DNA of 64,000 nt, taken from positions 3,100,001-3,164,000 of the forward strand of contig NC_060110.1 in assembly GCF_021155765.1 (NCBI RefSeq), read 5' to 3'. The notes below the pieces were generated by a model that saw only the letters and a list, made by a program, of their open reading frames with translations, did not search any database and was not told where the DNA came from. The position numbers were made by a program, and so were the translations under genes. The stretch comes from Diprion similis (Eukaryota > Arthropoda > Insecta > Hymenoptera > Diprionidae). This document shows, piece after piece, positions 37,201-49,200 of this stretch (its first letter is position 1; the number at the start of each line of letters is the position of its first letter).

Positions 37201-40200
37201 GGAGTATATTTCCGACTATGAATATCTCTTACTGTTGTGAAAAGGAATTCAAAAACTATGATCAAGACCAAAAATATATTGTATTTGATTGTAATGCTGC
37301 GGTAAGCAAAATTATATTTGTATAATATATTCTTTCGGTATATACATATACACACACCTAACATCTGCCGAGAAAAGTTGAAAAGATGAAAATTAGCAAG
37401 CTTAAGAGCACGTAGCCCACCTACCTTACCGACCGAGCAAAATCAACCATTTTCTTCCTATATTAATTCCTATATTATTTCGCTACGACAGAGCGATGCA
37501 TCGTCGAAATTTGCAGCCCTTTCGTTCGTTTGTTTATTTAATATAAAAAGAAAAAGGATGAGTTTGCTCGGTCGGTAAAGGTAGGCGTGCTAGATGCTGT
37601 TAACGACCGACTGCGCATACGCAAGATGACTGAATTCTATTGGTCGTTAATATCGTACCGCGATGATATATATTCTTCTGAAAGATTCAAGGGAGCCAAC
37701 ATACACGAAACGAGGTATCAGCCGTCAAACTTCTACGCATTAATTACCGAATTAATGTTATGTTGTTACGTTTACTCTTAACAATAAACAGTCGTCGATT
37801 AGACTCTCAAGTCTTCTTGAATCACGATATGAATTATTTTAAATCTGTCTAATTTACAGTGAAATGGAAAGCCGGAAAAAAATCAGATTGTCAGCCATTT
37901 TGAGGAGCAATGTTGGTAATAGTATGAAGTGCCATAAATGCCTGTAAATAGTGTCAGTGTTGAACGTTGCTCGACAATATGGCCGCCGTGTTAGCGTATA
38001 ATGAACAATATCATCCATGCACATAATAAAGAAGTATCGTTGAAGTGAATATCTGAAAAAATCTATCCAAGATCTTATCTCAAGAACGATACGTGGCGTC
38101 TACTTTGACTATAAAACGAATCTACATTGCCAATTCGATTTGAGCAGTCGTGAGGATCTATTTATTCAACGTCGCATGTCTGAAAACTGCAAAGTGCTAG
38201 TCGCAAAAGCTTGATGGGAACACTAAGACTCATGAATTGTTGGTTTATGTAAAATAAAAAAAATAAAAATAAAAAAAACTGTTGCTTATGCGTAGAATTC
38301 AACACACGGCGATCCTGTGGTATAAAAATTGAGAGAGACTTGTAAAAATCTCTCTTATATAACTCTTTCGACTCGTTTGTCTCCGTGACTCACAAACGGT
38401 TTGATAATTTGTACTGGCACGGTTCGTAGCACAGTAAACATTACAGATCCATGATTATCCGGTTTCAGTACGAACCGTTATCGGAACGGTGCCAAAGAGA
38501 ATTGGCGGTTGTAACGGAAGTCAAAGGAAGCCTGAATTACTTTGAAACTGGAAAAAAGAAGGCACATGAAAAATAGTTGTGATCGCGGACTTTAAGGGCG
38601 CATAAAGTCCCAGTAAAAGAGATGATATAGAAATAGGTAAGTTCAGTGAAAATCGATATCGAAGGTATTCCAAAAGGTAGGTCAATTGACGACAGCTATA
38701 CACCTGGATACATTGTCAGCGGCGGCCTCGATGTAATTTGCATAAAAACTCAAGGACGCGGTACACCAGTTCAAAGTAATACACGTACGATTATAATACC
38801 CTAGATAGGTGGTCAGGTACAGCATCGTATTATACATACGTGATACATAGACTTGGAATATTGGATTCTGGCTACCTTTTAAATAAGAAAAAAACTCCGT
38901 GAATATAGTTAGAATCCAATACAGTTTGAAGGTCAATGTTATGCATTATAGAGAAGGTTAAATCGCACCCTTTCTTAAATATATGAACATATTGAGTACG
39001 GTAAGATGCGTTATAAGCAGAATATAAGAGTATTTCTATTTCAAAGTCTATGACTGATGTATAACGAAGTGAAATATTCGTTTATCCCGAAGACTCAAGT
39101 TTCAATTCCTACGAGTGTGCACAATTGTAGGTGTCAGTTAAGGTTATCAGATATTTTGGGGAGAACCTCGTTGTGAGTTTAAGTCCTCAGCCTGTCGCGG
39201 AGGACCTAAGCAGCTACTTGCAAAAATTGTAAGACTGGTCACGCCGTTCAGGGGCTGAATCGGCGAATTGAGGTTTGAAATCCTGAAAGACCAAAAAGTC
39301 AACTAGTTAAGAAGCCGAACTTTGCGAAAGACGAATTTTAAAATAACAAATAACGAGTGTACCGGAATTCGTATTTTCGATGAATCACCCAGTAGAATAA
39401 CTAAACGTTCTTTTATCGGAAAAAGTATTTTCAGAACAGTCAGCCTTCCGAATGAACAAAGCACGGAATTTGAAGAAGTTATAAAAAAAAATAAGTTTCG
39501 AAATTAAAAATTCAAGGTGGCTAATATTTCGAACGAAATCAAAGTTCAAAAGGAGAAAAATCTGCAGAAGAAGCAGAATCCCGAAAGCCGAGATACCGAG
39601 ACTCTTGAAAATCTGGAATTCGTGAAATTCGTCAACTCGATACTAGTTTTATCTAGATTATGTCATTGTATTATACAATCGTCAATTTATTCGAGACATT
39701 ATAACATCAAATCATGTTTTACATGCACGTACGCGCCCTCGTGTCAGTTAGTGTTAGTGTCACTTCACAAGCGTAACGCCATCTATTAGCTGCAACTGGT
39801 GACATTGGAAAAAATAAGTCTACTTCTGACGTTTTGCAAACTTTCCGGATTTTGACCTTTCGAGTCTTTGTATCAGTCAATATTGATGATAAATTCGGGT
39901 TCGTCAGTTTTCGAAAAAGGCACGAGTCTGACATTTGAAAAGTCGACATTTTGTAACCTAAATTCTTGTTCTCCTACAAGACAAATTTCCACATTTATAG
40001 TCTTTCTACGTTTTTAACTGTCGTTTTATCCCTTCGAATTTTTGGTCTTTCGTATTTTTTTATCCCACCGAGTCCGGTTACATCTTTACTGATTAACTGA
40101 TCCATTTCCCCTTCTCTTGCCTCACCTATTATCATTACAATTATTATTTATTTGCACGTAAACTATAATTGTTGTATCAAAAGTAATATTTAGTAGCATT

Positions 40201-43200
40201 GGCTGAATTAGTTATATGGATTCGCGCAGATTGCAATCGTCACTAAAAATTTTCTGCCTAGAACCACTAAAGGAATGATATCAGAAAAGGTGAAATGATA
40301 CGTGATAGTGCGTAATACAACAGAGGTGAATAATTGATTTTTTTTTTTTTTTTTTTTCTTCTAAATCGCAATCATGAACAAGCACACACGAGTATCGCGT
40401 AACGTATATTACAGAAGTGGCCGTTTATCGTTTACATCCTGTCGCGTTAAATACACGCAGTCTGGTGACGGCTCGGTGTATTCCATCGTTATCATGTTTA
40501 TCAGTGTACATACATACGAACAACTCAAACAGGGTATACGTAATAAGTGCTTGAATAAACGTTACAGTGACGTAATTAGGATTCAAAAAACCCGGTACAA
40601 AATTTCAATTCCACGGTGTTTAGAAAATTGTAATAAAATTGTTTGTCATCGTTGCAATGAAAAATTATAAAATACTTTTCGAATTGTAAGAAAATATGGT
40701 AAAAGTAATTATTCAACGTATTGTTAAAGTTTTAAATTTTTTTTTTTTTTTTTTTTCACTCAAATAATGTCTTAACTTAATCAATTGATTATTACACCAA
40801 CATTAAATTTTCAAAATAATTAGAAGTAAATATACAGAGTGAATAACACTACAATTGATTTCAGTTTTGCATAAAAAATGAATCAATCGAATAGATTGAA
40901 TAAAATTAAATGCACGCGATTTTGAAATAACTTTAAAAATTACGAAGGTTTAATGAATCTCCAGTAATGTTCAATATTGATTCCCAGTGGCTTTACTACT
41001 TTTTTGAAATCAAAACTGTAACGAGTTTTATTTCCAAGTAAATTTTATGTGCCAATGACTAGCGACGTGAGTGACAGGAGATAGAAACGATACGTTGATT
41101 ATAGACACATAAAATTTGTATAGAAAGAAAAGCTTGTTTCAGTTTTGATTCCAAAAAAAAAATATAGTAAGCCACTGATATTCCATAAATGAAAGTTACC
41201 GCAGAAATGCGTTATATCCTAAAAATAAACATATATTTTTTTTTTATCTGGCAAACGTTTCCGTCATACGACCTGTGTAATTGATTGTGAGCGTCTGCTG
41301 ACTCTCCTTCTTTCTTTGAAGTTATTACATAGAACTGCACATGTTTACTTGAGATGGCAATGATGAAATATACAATAAGAACAACGATGGTTGATGATGG
41401 ATACATTCGGAAGATATTTTTTTTTTTTATATAAGCACGCTGAGCCATAATTCGAGCTACAGGTAAGTATGTAATTTTCAATGTCATTATAATACGTATG
41501 ACGGTAAATTTTATTGAAATAAAGAAGGAATGTATCGGTATCAGGAATTTTTTTAAATTAATTATATTCTCTTTTTTATAGTAATTTGTAATAATTATTG
41601 TTTTACAAACTGATTAAAAAACTGGAAATATTACTGCTCTTTGAAGGAAAATACTTATTACAAATAGCTAATGTATAATTTGTACTCTGATCATATTATA
41701 AAGATTTTTCTAATTACAGAATTATACAATTGCAATTAGTACTGTTTTCTAATGACGAATTATAATTGAGCAGGTAGTATTTTTTCTAGTAAGTTGCAAA
41801 TAGTAATTTAAACACAATTATTTACGAGAGGTAATTCGTGATGCTCAATTAAACTGATAACTCATATTGCATTAATAGAAACGCAGCTGATGAATGTTAT
41901 AGATCATTCTTCATAATTTCAAGATCAATTCATAATTTGACTAAAAATGATCGAGTGGCATGATAAAAATACTGTGTATCTATTGGGATGAGTAAGTTCA
42001 GTGAATATGAAAACTGTTGGTTCGTTATCAACAACCAGAGTTAATTGACATGACACAGAATGGTCGCAAGCTATCACAGGCCTGCGTAATATAGCTTTTA
42101 CTTACTTTCTCCATAGAATAATAATGCTTTTTTTCTAGGTATTTAGGTATGTTGAATTAAAATATAGCACTAATTTCTTTATAGCACATCGAAATGAATT
42201 TTTATGCAAAATATGCATATTTAGAAATTTTTGAAAAATTTTCACGAAAAAATTAGATGTAATAAATATGAAATTGAATGTTTAATTATAAAATGAACAT
42301 CATTAGAATTGAATTAATAAAAAAGACTTTTATTATCTTTTTCTACCTTCTTCAAAACTCAAACTGTTCAATTTTTTTCTCTTGTATTTACGTAGCTTTA
42401 AATAGTGTTAAAATCACCATAAACAAGAACTAGTGAGGGTAGATGAATATTTAAATATATATCAGAAAACAGAAAATAAAATTTCTCAGCAAATTTACGT
42501 GACAGAATTTTTTCAATATTTTCTTCACATATTCGTACATAATATCTACTAAAATTAGTACTCAATCAGTTTTGTCAAGGCCTGTGCTTATTGGTGCAGA
42601 TAATATTGTCAAATGTCAAAAAGGGCTTAATGCGCATGCGCCAAAATTCAAGAGCAAGAACGTTGGTCGCCCTGACAAAACAACTGCTCTTGCTCTCGAA
42701 TTTTAGCGCATACGCATTAAACCATCCAGTTATTAGCAATTCACTCTGTAAATATTACTATACTATTTTTCAATTCATTGAATTTGCAAAATGAATGTAT
42801 GTACATACATTAGGGTGGCGCAAAAAAACTAACTATTTTTTTTTTTAGTTTCGTGTGACAAAATGTTAGTTTTTGATGTTTTAAGAGCCCACTCCAAAGG
42901 ACATCTCGAAAAAAAAAAAATTTTTAAGAGGTCGCTCCAAATTTTAAAAAATGTCAAAAATCGTCAAAAAATTAAATTAAAAAAATTATATTTTCAGTAT
43001 TTTGTTTGATTTTTAATTCATGTCGTGGTGTATTGTTATTGATTCATTCTTACTAAATTAAAGAAAATAAATTTATGAAATTTTAATATGAATATTAAAA
43101 GGTCGCTCGAAAAGATCTAAAGAAATGCACCAAAAAATTGAAAAAAAATTATGAGCGACCTTTAAAAATTCAAATTTTGAACTGAAACTTTCGGAAACCT

Positions 43201-46200
43201 ATTTTTTTTTTTTTTTTTTTTAAATCGGTTTCTGACGATTTCTGACGTTTTAAAAAATGTGGAGCGACCTCTTAAAATTTTTTTTTTAACTGTCCTTTGG
43301 AGTGGGCTCTTAAAACATGAAAAATTAACATTTTGTCACACGAGACTCGGAAAAAAAAAAAAAAAAATACTCGTTTTTTTTGCGCCACCCTAAAGTACAT
43401 AGTTAGGTAAAGTTATTGACGTGAAGTACTCTGCATTGGAATAAAGTACAAATAATGGCATTCGACTTAAAAGACATTACCGAAACTGGAATCTTTCTTT
43501 ATACCTTCATAGATTGAAATATGTTTTTAAAATTATGTCCAACAGTCCGGAACTGAGAAACTTCACCCGTTAGCATTAAATTTCAATGATAATCAAAAGA
43601 ATGAAATAATATTGAGACTCGATTATACGCATAGAGTAATAACTTCGGATTTGAAATAAGGTTCCATTATTCTATTCAAACATTAATTACTAAACATACA
43701 TGGAATTTTTTTTCTCCTTAATCTATCGCTTGTGGTAACAATTGTTTGAATTACGCATTTCCCGGGTTATAATAAAAACAATTCTATTTTTTATCTTCGA
43801 TGCTAGTGTTGTTTGAGAATATTTATTTCCTTCCATCCACGCTATCGCTGACAGATTACTTGTTCACGCGTGTGTCTACATTAATTCAACCGTAAAACAC
43901 ACGAGTACCTTATGCCTTAAGTACATCCCCAAGCGTCACAGGCCTCCTCCATCTATCGTATGCGCTCTATTTATCAGTTCTTTACATAAGTCATTGACGC
44001 TCTCACCATGAAATTCCCTCTACAAGGATCTGATAAACCGTCTTGCAGCAAAATATTTACGTATTCCTGAACCAGTAGCGTATAATCAACGTCTTCAAGG
44101 AAACCAAAATGTTATATACAGTTGGATCAACAATCGACGCTGTTATACATCGGTTGATAGATATATAAAATATCCGTTTAAGAAAGGAATAGAATATAAT
44201 GTGTGCAAAAAACTAGCGCAGTTTCTTATTTTATATATATAACATATAATTAAAGATCAGTAATTAACCCAGATTTTTCTAACGATCTTCAGCATTCCTA
44301 TGCAAATAATTAACAACTGCAAACAATAAACTGTAATTACCATCAGACACAGTTAGTGGGATTTACACTATCAAAGTTGGCTGTTCGATGTTAAACATTC
44401 GTAGTAAAGTCGACGAATTTTTTTACGGGATCGTCTCTCCCAAGAAATAAGCTATGAATATGGATAAATTTGAAGAATGTTTTAAGTCAGATTTAGAGGT
44501 TAATTTTTCTATAAAATAAGAATATAAAAAACACAGTATAATTAAAATTCGAAATATCTCACGGAATATGTGCGAAATCAAAAACCCTTGGAGTTTTGAA
44601 TTTGAAAAGAACTGAATGTGTACCAAATTTCATGAAAATCATATGTAGTGTTTCGAAATGTCGTAAAAAAGTGTTGAGAAACGTTATTTCGAATAAATTA
44701 CGTGTCAAAAAAAAAAATGATAAAACTATTTTTTGAGTTTCAAAGTTTAAAATACAGGCAAAGCTAACTATAGTATCATTCGGCACTACGATCATAGATC
44801 ATACGCGAACTCACACGTGTTAATATCAGCTCACACGGTGGTTTCCGGTGTTACTATTTGCTAGAAAATTTATTTCGACATTTCTGACATCGAAACTGAA
44901 GGAATAGCCCGAAAAAAACAAATTCTGACAATGTTAGTAATAAGAAAGTTACCGCAGCACAACACCGGAAGTACACAACATCATACCCACGTTGACAATA
45001 CGCATGAATAGAATACGTATTGCAAGTCTATGACAAACCACGATGACTGTGAAGCAAAGTTCACTGCATTCTTCTTCCAAGCAAAACGAGGTTCTACTAA
45101 AATACTATAAAACAAAATACCAAAAAACCTATCTTCCTAAATCAACATTCATTCTAATCAATACCGTACTGAGGAAGCACATGAAACATGGAACTGAACC
45201 ACAATGCTAGACTCGACTCTATGCATAAAAACTGGATGTTATTAAGGTTATTTGACAAGGTAATGGAATGATGCTGGTGTGTTATTGCATGCGAGAAACG
45301 GTTCCTTAAAATGAAATTTTTCTAATTTGCTAAATATTCAGATAAACTTTAATCATATATAAATCCTGACACAAATGTCATTTATTCGAAACAGTAAGAA
45401 GTCTATCAACTACTACCAACCTCCACTAGAGAGAGAAGAAAAATATAACTTGGATCGAGTAACTTCAACATCGATTTCACACACACTCACTTCGTGAATG
45501 TATACTTACTACTTTCTACGTATTACTATCTCTAACTCAATTTACTCGACGCACATTTGTCGAGAGATCTCGACATTCTCTGACATAATTCAACCATCAG
45601 TAATACATCTGCGAAGAATTTTGTACCGTAATGATTGGGCCCTTCGGGCCATTCAAATGTCCCGGTGCCTTCCGCTTGTAAGCTTTATTGGTCGACACTT
45701 CCACAGCCATGCGCAGGCCCAGATTTTACCAAATGCTTGTGGTATTTATACCGTTACGAACGCAGCACGTCAGAAGCACCTTCACCATCATTACGACTAT
45801 ACACTATAGTTGTTTCAAATTTTTTCACTAAGCAAATGTCATGTACTTGTTTTAAGTAAGTAATGTCCTCATAATAGAAGAGTCGGTACAAAATTTCGAT
45901 TTCGCTGAGCGTTGATGTGTCATAAGGTGTACGGTGATATGAAAAACCTCAAATTTCAAATTTTGGTTTCTTATTGTTTACGAAGACATGTTGATTCATT
46001 TTTTCATTTGATTTCTTTTGTAATATGTTACAGCAGACTAAAAACTAAGTCTGAGATATTTTTTATTTTTTTTGCATCTGCCATTGAACATTCTAAGGAG
46101 GTGAAACCATCCTCCAAAGTAAGGCATGTCAAGGGGGGATTTGGAAGTTTGTTTTTCTTTTTCTCTTTTTTTTTTTGAATTGAGAAAATGACACGTTTCA

Positions 46201-49200
46201 TTTGTCGTTATGAGAAAACTTTTCCAATTGAATTAGTTTAAAAAAAAAAAAACATTTTTGTTTACTCTTGACATGCCTCACTTTTGAGGGTGGTTTCACG
46301 CCCTTAAAGTGTTTATTGGCAGATAAAGAATAATAGGTATCGCTTAGTTTTCAGTCTACTATAACATATAAAAGAAGAAATTAAATCAGAAGAGGATTGA
46401 CTTGGGATATCTTCCTTGTAAGAGGAATTTCTTTATTATTAAACCTCCTATTAAACTCAGTCCGAGTAAGAAAAGGAATTCAGTAATGTTTGTTAAAATC
46501 AAAACCGGTTTTCAATAATCACATTTATCTTGAAATCAAGTTTGAACTCTTGTGAGGACCTAAAAATTATACACGGAGAGATTTAAATGCATTGAAACAA
46601 CAAAACACGAACGCTTCGCAAATTCGTTGTGATTTTTTATACATAAGTCGGTAACCAGCCATGAATAAATTTGTAAAACTTACTAAGTTTAATGCCGAAA
46701 GAACATGTACACTTTGCAAACGTATAAAATTTACATACAGCACAAGGCAAATGCGCGAATAATTATCGTCGTTGATTTAGAAAAAAATCAAGGACTTATG
46801 AATATTTTGTTGGATTAATGCTGTGTATAGAATTTTTTTTTTTTTTTTTTATAGATAAAATAGCGAGTAGTCATCGTAATCATCGAATCGGTGCAACCTT
46901 TTGGCCGCACATTTTTTTCTTCACGTCATATCAAGTTAGGGAATAAATTTTTTTGTTCGGCGAAAAAATTCCTAAAAATACACTCACGTATAATGAAAAA
47001 GTTACGCAAATTTGAAAACGTAAGCCAACCACTTCTGAAGTCAACAAAAAAAAAAAACACGTTCTCCCTGTTAAGGGAAATTAAGGAGAACGTTTCAGGG
47101 ACTCTAATTTAAATTCATTTATTCCGATATCTTTACAAGTATAAATAAAAAATGCACAAAAATATATTCGACTGATCGTAAAGTCGCTTGATTTGAACCG
47201 TAAAGTTTTTTGGAACGAATAAAATGACTCCGAGTTGATGTACTTCTGTGTTTGGAAGATTTGAAGATTTTCTAATCGTGAAATTATACAATTTTTGTTA
47301 ATTTGTTGTTAACTAACGGTGGTCATTTGTAAGGATGAAAAAGAACGACGTTGACGAGTGTTTTTGGTGCCTACTTAGGATCTAAAAAATGATGAAGTTC
47401 CAAATGAGATGAATTCCGAAATATCAAAATCGTATTATTTCCATAAGAATTGGGTTTAAAAAATTATCAGGTCGGCTAATTCCGAGAATGGCATTTACTT
47501 GCAAAATTAAAAATATCAAAACACAAGCAACTGACTTTAAAACTAAAAAATGAAAGTTTTCAATCTAATTAAAAATAATTTGATGTTTTCATCTGTCGTC
47601 TAGACTTGAAATTTTTATGTTCAAAATTTCGACACTTTTTCCGGTATCTTGGTTTAAACGAAAACGATCATCTGTAGTATCAACAAGTTTTCCTCGTAAT
47701 CCCATACTTGATTGTATGTTTGGATGGGTGATTTATAGCAGTGAAAAAGTCTAGAATATTATAAGGTCAAGTTTAAGTCATTTCAGGCTTGGAAGAGCCC
47801 TTCTTACTAATTAATTATAAAGGTAATTATTATCAAGTGATGCGATACCTTATGTGTCAGTATTACAATATCTGATAATTATAAGTAAACTCTGCTTATT
47901 AAGGCGATTAGAGCGTCGCGTTCTTTCCTTTACGAAGTTTACGTGATAAAGTAACTGCTGTATCAGTGGAAGGTAATTAAAACAATCGGGTGGTTAGTGA
48001 AATAATTGCATCCAAAGAAATCACCGGATTCGTCGACATCTGCAAAAGCGAATTTGGGGTCGAGGTGTGTACAAGACTCTGTACCTTAAGGGGTGACGAG
48101 CAGAAGAAAAAATGTTTTTTCAAGAATATTTTTAATAAGTTTTAACTGTAAATATCGATGCAGGCTTTGTTAGGCTTAATAAATAATTTGTAAAAAAAGT
48201 AGATCTGCAATGTGGATGATTTCTCAGAGATGGTAAACCTGAAACCAAAACATCGAACGGTTTTAGGTTCAGCATGTTAATGGTCTTAGAGTGAATCATA
48301 CGATTTTTAATACATGCAAAATTAACAAAATGGCGGCCATTTTTCAAAAAAGTTAAAAAAGACCACTTTTTTGGCGTTTTTTGCAAAAAAATATAGTTTG
48401 AATCAAAATTTCAAAAAACGTATGATTCATTCCAAGGCCATTAATATGCTGAATTTGAAAACGTTTGATTTTTTGGTTTCAGGTTAACCATCTCCGAAAA
48501 ATCATCAACACTGCAGATCTATACCTTTTTTCAAACTGATTTGCAACTACGATTTTCACGTATAAAAAGTGATTAAAATCAATACAATTTTTTTAAATGT
48601 AATTCGCAGGTTACCACGTGCGATCTCTACTGCAAAGAGAAATTTGTGTGTTTAAGGATGAATTGTTCGGACCGTCTGAAACAAAAGTTAAGAATACAGA
48701 AAAAGATCGCGAACACGAATGAAACGAATCACCTCTACTAGAAATGAAAATAAATATTGACAAATTCGAATAATACAAGCTAAGATATTATAAAAATATA
48801 AAACATTGTTTTATAATTAGAATGTTCAAACTGATCGAACTTTGATGTTTTCGATCTGATCCCTAGAAGTTATCTGAAAAATATTCAAGATATTTCAGAT
48901 TGTCTTACAGTTAAAATGCGCAAGCTTAGTTACGAAGAACATTTGTCGTACCGTGTTAGTACATTTCTATTTTTATCCACTCTCGAGATAAATCTTTGTT
49001 GCATTGTTTTCACGCGATCTCTCAAGATCTCTATGATGATCAAAACAAATCCAAAAGCGTTAAAATGAAATTAAAGAAAAAAAAAAAAAATATACACCAA
49101 AGTTTACTAATTTTTAAACGATCTAATCACAAAACCTTTTCTCAAATTGTTGATATCGGCTTACATTGTTCGAATTAGTCAGATTCATTTCTATCGTTCA

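Noticed and set aside
39234..39284. tRNA-like stretch with a GGTTTGAAATCCT box-B-like motif
   Set aside because: No cloverleaf could be formed and no matching A box lies at the right distance.
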